Shown in pieces: positions 37,601 to 45,375 of a stretch of DNA of 64,000 bases. Numbering within the stretch: the first letter of the stretch is position 1; each line of letters starts with the position of its first letter. The position numbers were made by a program, and so were the translations under genes. The stretch is from contig SGBC01000003.1 of the NCBI GenBank assembly GCA_004195045.1, forward strand, positions 124,001 to 188,000, written 5' to 3'. The notes below the pieces were generated by a model that was not told the DNA's origin, made no database searches, and saw nothing but the letters and a program-made list of their open reading frames with translations. The stretch comes from Candidatus Acididesulfobacter guangdongensis (GTDB taxonomy: Bacteria; SZUA-79; Acidulodesulfobacterales; Acidulodesulfobacteraceae).

Positions 37601-38125
37601 ATGAAAAAAAAATTATTGATTTTTATGTTTATTATTTTAGCCGTATCTGCCGCCGCAGCATCTTTTATCGGTTTTAACAGCATCAATGCTTATGCCGCAG
37701 TAGGAAATACTTATAAACAGATGCAAAAAAAATATCGTATGAAAAGAATTCCGCTGAACACATTGTATTTTTATCAGAATGAGCTTGAGCAATATAATTA
37801 TAAAAATTCGGGAATTAAAGCGTATGAATATACTTTCAATAAAGTAAAATATGAAGCGGTATTTAACACAGGCGGCGTGTGCTGGCTGGAATTTGCGGTT
37901 TCTAATAATTCTACGGTTATACCGTTAAGCCAGCTGATTCAAAAAAATTTGTACGGATATCCGATACTATTCAGAACGCTCAGATATGTTCCAAATGAAT
38001 ATGAAAAACTTCAATATGGCAGAGATGTTGGCAAGGTTATCTATATTATGCAGTATATTTATCAGGATAACGATATTTTACAGGAAGCAGTTATGCCTTC
38101 AATGTCTCCCAACGGCAACTACTAG
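37601..38125 (+). CDS. Exported protein, unknown function
   Basis: This 174-residue product has a signal peptide (KKKLLIFMFIILAVSAAAASF, then NAYAA near residue 32), so it is probably exported. The mature part is Tyr/Asn-rich, with no family that I recognise. It is 6 bp upstream of a prepilin-like gene, so it is likely part of the minor pilin unit, perhaps as a periplasmic accessory. That role is only inferred from position. Confidence 0.6.
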   Translation: MKKKLLIFMFIILAVSAAAASFIGFNSINAYAAVGNTYKQMQKKYRMKRIPLNTLYFYQNELEQYNYKNSGIKAYEYTFNKVKYEAVFNTGGVCWLEFAVSNNSTVIPLSQLIQKNLYGYPILFRTLRYVPNEYEKLQYGRDVGKVIYIMQYIYQDNDILQEAVMPSMSPNGNY

Positions 38126-38131
38126 TAGTAT

Positions 38132-38803
38132 ATGAATTTAAATATTCTTAAAAATGGAAAAGGCTTTAGTTTGCTGGAAATAGTAATTACTATTATAATA
38201 CTCGGCATATCTTTAACTGCTATACTGGAGAGTTTTATAGCAGGTTCTGCAGCAAGCGTACGGATTGCGAATGAAATTACCGCAACAAATTTGGCTAAAC
38301 AATATATGGCTGATTTAAATTACTGCAGTGAGGGCGGCAGCGTCATAAATACAGCAGGCAACACAAACGGCGTATGCAGCAATTTTAATGCGGCGTCATC
38401 GAAGGGTGGTAGCAGTGGCAGTATATGGAGTAAAGGTGCAACAATAGACAGCTATATTTTCCAGTCTCCTCAGGTCCAGCAAATTAACAATGAATGTTTT
38501 TATACCGCTTTTTATCCGAGCGGCACAAATGAATATCCGACGCAGTATATAACTTTAAATGACCCGACGGGCTTTAATTCAGGCGATGTTACTATAAATC
38601 CATCCCCTATTTCTTCACCTGTACAGCCTCAAGCCGATACCAGTTATATTTTATTAGCCGTCGTAAAAACAGAATGGTTTAATAATAACGTTGACGGCGG
38701 AAATTGCACATCTTCTTTTAATCCGTCCGCAGACGCTAATTATCCCAGCGTTACGCTTACAATGATTTTCACAAATTATTATAATACCAATACCGGCGGT
38801 TAA
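38132..38803 (+). CDS. Minor prepilin (PilV/GspI-like)
   Basis: The 223-residue protein has a type IV prepilin leader: a short basic stretch, then KGFSLLEIVITIIILGISLTAILE, with cleavage expected between Gly11 and Phe12 and the conserved Glu at position +5. The C-terminal part is a Gly/Ser/Asn-rich globular head with four Cys that may form disulfides. Minor pilins of this type prime pilus assembly. The neighbours are also pilin-like genes. Exact subtype is uncertain. Confidence 0.82.
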   Translation: MNLNILKNGKGFSLLEIVITIIILGISLTAILESFIAGSAASVRIANEITATNLAKQYMADLNYCSEGGSVINTAGNTNGVCSNFNAASSKGGSSGSIWSKGATIDSYIFQSPQVQQINNECFYTAFYPSGTNEYPTQYITLNDPTGFNSGDVTINPSPISSPVQPQADTSYILLAVVKTEWFNNNVDGGNCTSSFNPSADANYPSVTLTMIFTNYYNTNTGG

Positions 38804-38842
38804 TGTACTTAGACAGTTAAATTAATGGAGGAAAATACCAAA

Positions 38843-39133
38843 ATGTTAAGAAAAAGAAAAAAAATATTATTGGTAGCCGGTCTAATTTCTCTCATATCTA
38901 CCGGTCTTGTAGGTTGTGGTCAGCAGCCGTCTCCGTCATCACCTCCGCCGGCTGCTGGTGGTAATTCTGCAAACAATGTATGTGCCCAGAAGACAACTAA
39001 TAACATCGCAATATCAACATCATGCTCTGCGCAGTTTACGATAACCGCTGTTAATCCGAGCGATAAGAATAGCGGCGAGCAGAGAAGCGTGACGAGCGGA
39101 TTTTCTACTATTATAGATAATCCTCAAAATTAG
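38843..39133 (+). CDS. Small predicted lipoprotein in the pilin cluster
   Basis: I choose ATG 38843 over ATG 38825 because GGAGG (38827-38831) lies 11 bases upstream and the signal peptide begins at once: LRKRKKILLVAGLISLISTGLVGC. The lipobox LVGC puts the lipidated Cys near residue 26. The 96-residue product is then a Pro/Ser-rich linker and a short domain with two more Cys. No known family is recognised. Placement between two prepilin-like genes suggests a role in pilus assembly or anchoring. Confidence 0.6.
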   Translation: MLRKRKKILLVAGLISLISTGLVGCGQQPSPSSPPPAAGGNSANNVCAQKTTNNIAISTSCSAQFTITAVNPSDKNSGEQRSVTSGFSTIIDNPQN

Positions 39134-39189
39134 CAATAAATTTATATTATTTACAAAAAATATGGAAAAACTATAATTATAATATTACC

Positions 39190-39236
39190 TACCATTGCCG
39201 ATATAATTACTCGTCCGTAAGGGCATGGTAGCAGTC
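39190..39236. repeat. IS605-end-derived hairpin (left-end/right-end chimera)
   Basis: CTACCATTGCCGA resembles the left end of the element at 35515, and CGTCCGTAAGGGCATGGTAG resembles its right end. The outer arms TACCAT and ATGGTA pair. It looks like an internally deleted, non-coding derivative in the gap between the lipoprotein and the next pilin gene. The left flank has TTAC, a target known for some family members. Confidence 0.5.
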
Positions 39237-39292
39237 TATGCGAATAGATTATAAAGAACCTCTAAAGAAGTAAGAAGAAGGAATTTTAAAAT

Positions 39293-40012
39293 ATGAATCT
39301 GACGAAAAGAATTTTAGAGCAATCCGAACATAAAAAAGATAAAAAAACATTGAAAATATCTGAAGATTTTCACAAGAACTACAAAGAGCAGACAAAAAAA
39401 GATAATATATTTAGAAACGGCATGTACATTAATAATAGCGGATTTACGCTCATAGAATTAGTTATGACAATCCTGCTGACAGGCATAATGGCTGTCGGAT
39501 TATATCAGGTAATAATGTTTGGAATAAACAATTATGTATCTAATGAAAATTCACTTTATATGAGTAATTCTCTTAGCAATGCAAGTTCCGTAATAAGAAA
39601 AAACGCTGAAGAAGCGGCGATGCCACCCACTACCAATCAGCCGCCGGTACCGTCTGCGGGTGCAATATGTCCCTTAGCTTCCAATAGCCTCAATGATATA
39701 AGTTCTAATGTAAATGGTTTTAGCGGTCCCATTATTCTTGCATGCGCCGACGGTTCTGTACCCGCGCCGTCAGCAAATTCTTCGCAGCAGACGTGTACAG
39801 CTTGTTTGCCCGGTGAATCAAGTCCATGTGAGCCAAGCGAAATTGCGTTTTATAAATATACGCCGCCGACTGTTATTGCGGGCGGAAGTAATGAAGAATT
39901 AATAGTTTTTTGTATAAATAATGATGTATTATATAAACAGGTGACCACAAGCAATGGAACTACTACTGACTACCCAGTTGCGAATAATATCGGCAGTATT
40001 AATTTTCAATAA
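39293..40012 (+). CDS. Minor prepilin (PilW-like) with long leader
   Basis: The 239-residue protein has the prepilin motif SGFTLIELVMTILLTGIMAVGLYQ. Starting at ATG 39293, which has a GAAGGA site upstream, the leader before the cleavage Gly is about 50 residues, much longer than usual. A start at 39422 would give a normal short leader but lacks a clear ribosome binding site. The head domain has several Cys and Pro-rich loops. It forms a set with the prepilin-like genes at 38132 and 40144. Confidence 0.8.
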   Translation: MNLTKRILEQSEHKKDKKTLKISEDFHKNYKEQTKKDNIFRNGMYINNSGFTLIELVMTILLTGIMAVGLYQVIMFGINNYVSNENSLYMSNSLSNASSVIRKNAEEAAMPPTTNQPPVPSAGAICPLASNSLNDISSNVNGFSGPIILACADGSVPAPSANSSQQTCTACLPGESSPCEPSEIAFYKYTPPTVIAGGSNEELIVFCINNDVLYKQVTTSNGTTTDYPVANNIGSINFQ

Positions 40013-40038
40013 CCATATTGATAATAATCTATCAAAAA

Positions 40039-40144
40039 ACTTTATTTAAATTAATATAAATTTGCAGAAAAAATCCTAAAAATATTATTAAAGACTTTAT
40101 TTAAAATTAATATAAATTTACAGAAAAAAATCTAAAGGATATTA
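40039..40144. repeat. About 50-bp direct repeat before the PilX-like gene, offset 55-57 bp
   Basis: ACTTTATTTAAATTAATATA at 40039 and its near copy at 40094 continue for about 50 bp with small indels. The second copy carries an AAAGGA site and runs into the start codon at 40144, which the first copy lacks. Confidence 0.7.
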
Positions 40145-40827
40145 TGGTAAAATTTATCAAAAACAGGGTTATAAAGTCAAATAGCGGAATATCTATAATA
40201 TTTGCCATTATTATAATTATTTTAATGGGGCTGGCTGGTTCCGTCTTTGCGTATCTTATGGCTTCAAGCAGCATAAATTCAAGACAGAGCTTAACAAGTG
40301 CCGCCGCGAAATATGCTGCTAAATCAGGTATAGAAATTGCAGCGTATGAGCTCAACAACAGTAATAATCGTAATAATGGTAACAATGGTAATAATGGTAA
40401 TAACGGTAATAACGGTAATAACGGTAACAATACTACTGCATTCAATCCTGCCGGTTTTTCAGGTACGTCACCGACCGGTCTAAACTGTCCGAATAATGTT
40501 GTTTTGCCTTACGGTGTTTCCGATGGAAATTTAACCCAGCCTCCATATTATATTTATAGTTATAATCTTTATTCTGGCGGTTCGAATATCGGCGTTGATA
40601 ATTATACACCTGCGTTTTGCGCTGTGGTGCAACAATATCAACCAAATACAACACAACCGCCAATAAGCAGTCAATGTAAATCTACTTGGATTATTACATC
40701 CAACGGATTTGCAGGCGGCACGGTCAGGTCTGTCAGCGCGGAAGTCGGTACTGAGTGCCCTACCACTACCACTACTATTATTTTCGTAGAAAATGAAGTG
40801 GCTAATAACAATGCTAATAATAATTAA
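40144..40827 (+). CDS. PilX-like minor pilin with Asn-Gly repeat
   Basis: The 227-residue protein has an N-terminal SNSGISIIFAIIIIILMGLAGSVFAYLMA segment like PilX/GspK-type pilins. The usual Glu at +5 is absent, as in some PilX-like proteins. A 9-bp tandem repeat (GGTAAYAAY, 40354-40431) encodes an Asn-Asn-Gly run after the first helix. Four Cys are in the head domain. It follows the PilW-like gene and ends the minor pilin set. Confidence 0.7.
   Translation: MVKFIKNRVIKSNSGISIIFAIIIIILMGLAGSVFAYLMASSSINSRQSLTSAAAKYAAKSGIEIAAYELNNSNNRNNGNNGNNGNNGNNGNNGNNTTAFNPAGFSGTSPTGLNCPNNVVLPYGVSDGNLTQPPYYIYSYNLYSGGSNIGVDNYTPAFCAVVQQYQPNTTQPPISSQCKSTWIITSNGFAGGTVRSVSAEVGTECPTTTTTIIFVENEVANNNANNN
40354..40431. 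repeat. 9-bp GGTAAYAAY tandem array inside the PilX-like gene
   Basis: About seven in-frame units encode Asn-Asn-Gly. Third codon positions vary between C and T, so it is not a recent perfect expansion throughout. Confidence 0.9.
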
Positions 40828-41176
40828 CGCGCTGCTGCCCATTTTTTATACATTAGAATAGTATGCGCAAGCCGCATAAAGCGTGAGTAATTTAAAAAAC
40901 AGATATTACGCGGTTCATATCTGAATTTTTTGCTATGGCGAATAAAAAATACAAGTTCACAAATAAGATAGCATTATGCTTCAGATTATATATAATTTTC
41001 AGATTGTAATTTTTGCTTGATTCTATACTCTGTTTACATTACACTATTATATAAAGAATAGGTTGTAAAAAGACAAAAAGATTAGAAGAAGAAATAATAA
41101 AATAATAAAAATAAAATAGAAAAATACTAAAATACTAACATAATTATACAAAAATAATCACGGGAGGGTGTGTATT
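40828..41176. other. 349-bp gap after the pilin cluster
   Basis: AT-rich, with no gene, tRNA or strong terminator seen. It ends with the GGGAGGG ribosome binding site of the next small gene. Confidence 0.45.
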
Positions 41177-41404
41177 ATGATAGCCGGCATCTCATCTTTT
41201 CAGCAGCCGCAAGCAAGTCAACCGAATATTTCACAGGATACGTCGAGTCTTGTCGCAGTTGCGCGTAAAACAGCGGTTTCTTTCCAGAACGACGTCAGCA
41301 GTGTTAATGCGTTAACAAACAAAGTTATGCAGAGCAATGAAAAATATTATAATAATCGCGGCGGTATAGTGCCAATCAATAACAATATTAATACAGTCGT
41401 TTAA
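41177..41404 (+). CDS. Small protein, 75 residues, unknown
   Basis: ATG 41177 is favoured because GGGAGGG sits 7-8 bases upstream; GTG 41168 overlaps that site. The product, starting MIAGISSFQQPQASQPN, is rich in Gln, Asn, Ser and Val, and is probably helical in the middle (SLVAVARKTAVSFQNDVSSVNALTNKVM) with a disordered tail. No signal peptide is present. It lies 18 bp before the universal stress gene, so the two may be co-transcribed. I do not recognise a family. Confidence 0.6.
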   Translation: MIAGISSFQQPQASQPNISQDTSSLVAVARKTAVSFQNDVSSVNALTNKVMQSNEKYYNNRGGIVPINNNINTVV

Positions 41405-41422
41405 AAATATTAATTCAATAAT

Positions 41423-42346
41423 ATGTTAAATACAGCACTTTATGCCATTAATTTTGGCGAATTCTTTTTTGAGAATCTTGACTGTTTCGGTAATCTCGTA
41501 AAAATTGGACTTAAAGAAATTGTTTTAATTCATGTTATTGATATAAAAAAACTTCAGCATAGTCTTTATTCGCGCTACGACAAAGAAGACGAAGAAAAAA
41601 TAAGAAAAACATCGGAAATCAGGCTTGAAGATATTAAAAAAAATTTAGAAAAGTACGGTTTCGGCGTAAGTTACGTCATAAAAGTAGGCAATATTGCCGA
41701 TGAAATAGTTAAAGAGGCGGATAGGGAAGATATTGATTTTATTGTTCTTGATAAAAAAACCGCAGGAAGGGTAAATTCTTTTTTTTCATTTTACGATTCG
41801 CCGCTTTACGATATAATCGCTAAATCAAGTAAACCGGTATTAATAACCAAGCGAGTCTTGATGCATTCGTCTAGTCTTATAAAAAATGACGAAAAAGATA
41901 ATCTGGATTGTAAAAACACATTTACCGATGTAGTTTTTGCGACGGATTTTTCAGAATCATCCCTTAAAGCAATTACAGTTTTAGACAAGATACCGTCCGA
42001 TATCATTAAAACTATGACGTTGTTTACAGTTATAGACGAAAAATACATCAGAAATTTAGACAAAAACGCGCTTGAATCATTTGAGCATGACATTGCCGAA
42101 AAATTTGAGGGTATAATAGAGGATTTGCGCTATAGATATTCTAAAGAAAAAAATAATCTCAATATTGCCGTCAGGAAAGGGACGCCGTGTAAAGAGATAA
42201 CGGATTTTATAGAGCAAACGGACAAGAAGCTGCTCGTTATAGGATATAAAGGCGAGGCAAAAGAGAAATTTAAAGAAATATTCCTCGGAAGCACGGCTCA
42301 AAGGCTTATAGGAGCTCTGCCTTGTTCAATCCTCGTAGTTAAATAA
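41423..42346 (+). CDS. Tandem universal stress protein (two Usp domains)
   Basis: The 307-residue protein has two Usp folds: about 1-145 and 155-307. Each has the nucleotide-binding end pattern, clearest in the second: LLVIGYKGEAKEKFKEIFLGSTAQRLIGALPCSILVVK, with G-x2-G-x9-G(S/T)-like residues. The first domain's loop (DKKTAGRVNSFFSFYDSPLYDIIAKSSKPVLI) is less canonical and may not bind ATP. Usp proteins are induced on stress and growth arrest. The stop codon is embedded in a 12-bp tandem repeat. Confidence 0.88.
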   Translation: MLNTALYAINFGEFFFENLDCFGNLVKIGLKEIVLIHVIDIKKLQHSLYSRYDKEDEEKIRKTSEIRLEDIKKNLEKYGFGVSYVIKVGNIADEIVKEADREDIDFIVLDKKTAGRVNSFFSFYDSPLYDIIAKSSKPVLITKRVLMHSSSLIKNDEKDNLDCKNTFTDVVFATDFSESSLKAITVLDKIPSDIIKTMTLFTVIDEKYIRNLDKNALESFEHDIAEKFEGIIEDLRYRYSKEKNNLNIAVRKGTPCKEITDFIEQTDKKLLVIGYKGEAKEKFKEIFLGSTAQRLIGALPCSILVVK

Positions 42347-42383
42347 GAAGTTAAATAAGAAGTTAAATAAGAAGTTAAATAAA
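42338..42383. repeat. 12-bp tandem repeat GTTAAATAAGAA at the Usp stop codon
   Basis: Almost four units begin inside the last codons (GTT AAA TAA) and continue downstream. Further A/T-rich simple repeats fill the gap to 42595. Confidence 0.9.
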
Positions 42384-42595
42384 ACAATTCATAGCTGAAT
42401 GAAAATAAATAAAATAAATAGTATAGTTAAATAAATAATATAAATAATATAGTTAAAAAAATAAATAAAATAAATAAAATAAATAGAATAGAATAGATAA
42501 ATAGATAAATAGATAGATAGATATATCAATATTTAATAAAAAAGTTGCATAAATATACAATAATACAATAATACAATACAATATAAAATTAGGTA

Positions 42596-43312
42596 ATGGC
42601 GACAGATCCGCTTAAAAAATTTCATAATGAAAATTGGCACACCCCTGAGGGCAGGCTTGTCAGAGAGTTTGTTTTCGGCATCAACGACGGATTAGTTACT
42701 ACAATAGGTTTTGTAGCCGGTGTCACCGGCGCTCTTGTAAATACCAGAATAGTCCTTATGTCGGGCATGGCAGAGGTTGTGGCCGGCACTATATCTATGT
42801 TTTTCGGCGCCTATCTTGCTACGAAATCACAGAATGAATTTTATATGAAGGAAATAAACAGGGAAAAAAGGGAAATAAAAGAAGACCCTGCGCATGAAGA
42901 AGAAGAAATATATGAAATATATCAGGACAAAGGCTTCACGGTTGAAGAAATCAAACCTATTGTAAAAAGATTGATGTCTGACAGGCGGCTGCTGCTAAGT
43001 TTTATGGTATCGGATGAACTTGGTATAGGAAGCGATTATCATGAAAATCCTATAAAACTTGCTTTATATACGGGAGTGTCTTTTTTGGCAGGCGGAATAC
43101 CGCCGCTGCTGCCTTATTTTTTTATTAAAAACTCGTCCATTGCCGTAGTTATTTCCATTTTATTTTCAATTTTCGTGCTGATATTTACCGGACTTGCAAA
43201 ATCTAAAATAACAAAAACAAAGCCGTTCAAAAGTGCGCTGGAGGTTGTTATAATAGGCGGCATTGCAGCGGCGATAGGATTTATTGCTGGGAGGTTCATC
43301 GCATTTTATTAA
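42596..43312 (+). CDS. VIT1/CCC1-family iron or manganese transporter
   Basis: The 238-residue protein matches the vacuolar iron transporter family: VREFVFGINDGLVTTIGFVAGVTGA in the first membrane segment, FFGAYLATKSQNEFY with a charged cytoplasmic loop (about 78-150, rich in Glu and Lys, the usual metal-binding region), then three or four C-terminal membrane segments. The family moves Fe(II) or Mn(II) out of the cytoplasm. Near it are a ferritin-FNT fusion and rubrerythrin, which fits iron detoxification. The substrate is inferred. Confidence 0.88.
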   Translation: MATDPLKKFHNENWHTPEGRLVREFVFGINDGLVTTIGFVAGVTGALVNTRIVLMSGMAEVVAGTISMFFGAYLATKSQNEFYMKEINREKREIKEDPAHEEEEIYEIYQDKGFTVEEIKPIVKRLMSDRRLLLSFMVSDELGIGSDYHENPIKLALYTGVSFLAGGIPPLLPYFFIKNSSIAVVISILFSIFVLIFTGLAKSKITKTKPFKSALEVVIIGGIAAAIGFIAGRFIAFY

Positions 43313-43315
43313 CCG

Positions 43316-43427
43316 CACAAACTTCACTGATTTAAGCATAATCAAATGTTTTGCAATGCAGCATACGTCAAATCAGTTCCATATATTGTAGCACACAAAC
43401 TTCACTGATATTAAAATCAAATGTTTT
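43316..43427. repeat. About 35-bp direct repeat after the VIT gene, offset 77-78 bp
   Basis: CACAAACTTCACTGAT starts at 43316 and 43394, each followed by a nearby ATCAAATGTTTT. AACTTCACTGATT also occurs near 8148, after htrA. An inverted CAGTGAAG near 43438 could pair with the second copy. Confidence 0.65.
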
Positions 43428-43474
43428 TATTATTGGCAGTGAAGCCGTGTTAATATCTACTGGTCAGTATCTGG

Positions 43475-44947
43475 TCAGTAGCTTTTTGCAAAAGCTCCAA
43501 ATAAAATTGCCGCCGTAATTAGCATCGCCGCAACAACAGAATAGGCGGAGAGATAATTGTAATAGCTGAAAACTAAGCCGATGATGGCAGGTCCTAATAC
43601 AAATCCTAAATCGCTCAATGTCCTGTAAATTCCTATTGCTTCTTCATAATGTACTTTATCCACACTATCCATAAGATATAAATTTCTTGCCGGTCCAGAA
43701 AATCCGCCTCCGGCACTTAATAGCAGAATTGAGGCGATAAATCCGTCTAAATTATTAAATATTATAAACCAGAGTATGCCTGAGGCAGAAATAGCAAAAG
43801 ATATTACTATCGACCTTTTTATACCTAATTTATTAATAACCCTGTCCGAGTAATAAGTCAGCGCCACGCCTATTAATGCGGATATTGATACAAGAAGTCC
43901 GATATAAGCCTGGTTTATATGTACTATGCCCACCCCTACCAACGGTACAAGTTCTCTTCTAGAGCCGATTCTTGAGAAGAAAAAAGAAAATGTTAAAAAA
44001 CATAAAAGCATAAAACTTATATTTGTTATTAAATTTATATATTTCTTCTTCTTGTCTTTCTTATCTGCTTTATTGACTTCATTTATTGTGTTAGCTTCTG
44101 CGTTATCTCTGCTAATTTTATTGACGCCATTTACCATATTGGTTTTGCTAATTTTATCTGCTTCATTTACTGTGTTGGTTTTGCTAATTTTATTAATTCC
44201 ATTTATTGCATTAGCTTCATTCATTGTACCTGTATTTGTTTTATTAATTTTCGCTGCATTTTTTTCTTCTTTTCCTGCTTTTTCTATCACTGCCGCCGAT
44301 TCATTTTCTTTTTCTTTATTTTCTTTATTTTCTGCTTTTTCCCCATTGTAAAACTTCTTCAATAATTTTCTATTGTATAATGAAATTGAAAAGCCTATAA
44401 GCATCAATATTGCGTAAAGCAGAAAGGCGCTTTTAAAATGAAATTTGAAAGCCACGGCGGCGCCGATGAAAGGCGCTAATCCCATAGACAGCCGTCTTGC
44501 TATCATATATTTACTTAATACCTTTGCTCTTTTTTCATCTTTATAGAGATGTTTTGTAAGCATTATCATCGAAGACGTATTGATAATTCCAGACCCGAAT
44601 CCCTCTAAAAATCTAAATATAAACAATTCACCGTAAAAAGTGGAAAAATAGTATCCGACAGCTCCGAGTAAAATCATAAACATGCCGACGTGCATAAACT
44701 GCATTTTAAATTTTTTACTTAATATACTGACCGGTATATTAATTAAAATGCGTGCTAATCCGAAAGAGGCGATTATTAAACCTATAGTAACTATGCTTGC
44801 GCCGAGACTTTTAGCGTATAAAGGCAAAACTACCGTGTTTAACCCGAGTCCGAAATCTGCCAAAGCTATCGTAGAAAGTATAGCTACAAGTAAAGATTTT
44901 GTGGCTTTATCAGAATCACTTGTGATAGTAATTTTTTTGCCGTTCAT
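43475..44947 (-). CDS. MFS transporter with Asn-rich central loop
   Basis: The 490-residue protein has about twelve membrane segments in two halves. The first half has VLPLYAKSLGASIVTIGLI and an ARILINIPVS-K region of MFS type; the second has RRELVPLVGVGIVHINQAYIGLLVSIS and GGGFSGPARNLYLMDSV. Between them (about residues 205-300, bases 44040-44340) is an Asn/Lys/Glu-rich repeat, including several copies of VNEADKISKTN-like units, much longer than the usual loop. Transport direction and substrate are unknown; drug or metabolite efflux is typical for this fold. It is the only minus-strand gene between 21 and 54 kb. Confidence 0.85.
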   Translation of the reverse strand: MNGKKITITSDSDKATKSLLVAILSTIALADFGLGLNTVVLPLYAKSLGASIVTIGLIIASFGLARILINIPVSILSKKFKMQFMHVGMFMILLGAVGYYFSTFYGELFIFRFLEGFGSGIINTSSMIMLTKHLYKDEKRAKVLSKYMIARRLSMGLAPFIGAAVAFKFHFKSAFLLYAILMLIGFSISLYNRKLLKKFYNGEKAENKENKEKENESAAVIEKAGKEEKNAAKINKTNTGTMNEANAINGINKISKTNTVNEADKISKTNMVNGVNKISRDNAEANTINEVNKADKKDKKKKYINLITNISFMLLCFLTFSFFFSRIGSRRELVPLVGVGIVHINQAYIGLLVSISALIGVALTYYSDRVINKLGIKRSIVISFAISASGILWFIIFNNLDGFIASILLLSAGGGFSGPARNLYLMDSVDKVHYEEAIGIYRTLSDLGFVLGPAIIGLVFSYYNYLSAYSVVAAMLITAAILFGAFAKSY

Positions 44948-45375
44948 TATTTACGGTTTACGAAATTTTTTAACGTTTATAAATGTATATCTGTATAATT
45001 ATTAGTTTATAAATATATGTTATGCAGCTGTATAAATTAATGACAGGCATAAAAATAACAACAATAAAGCTATTTGAGATGATGATACGCTAAAATGACT
45101 TAAAAGTCAATTAGATATTGAATTCACGTCTTAAACTTTTGTTTAGTTGAAAAGTATAAAATGTATGATATAATTGAAATAGTGCGTATGTTCTATGTAG
45201 TCATTTGTAGTCATTTGTAGTCATTTATTATACACGATAAATATAGCTATTGTAATTTGTTGTTTAACTTACTTAATAAATTAACGCAATTAGATAAAAC
45301 GCAACATAACATAAAGCGTAGCATAGCATAACATAATTAGAACACAATTAAAACAAACCAAATACTAATAATTTT
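44948..45375. other. 428-bp divergent promoter region
   Basis: The gap between the MFS gene (minus) and the ferritin-FNT gene (plus) should hold both promoters. It has a 10-bp repeat TAGTCATTTG, three units at 45198-45227, which may be a regulator site or slippage. No gene is recognisable. Confidence 0.5.

Noticed and set aside
40107-40445. Minus-strand Leu/Pro repeat protein
   Set aside because: It is the antisense reading of the Asn-Gly repeat of the PilX-like gene.
42338-42595. Possible CRISPR array
   Set aside because: The units are 12 bp or simple A/T repeats without spacers of regular length; no cas gene is present in the window.
43926-44351. Plus-strand hydrophobic 141-codon frame opposite the MFS gene
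   Set aside because: It is the antisense reading of the Asn/Lys/Glu-rich MFS loop; the MFS frame fits a known family.
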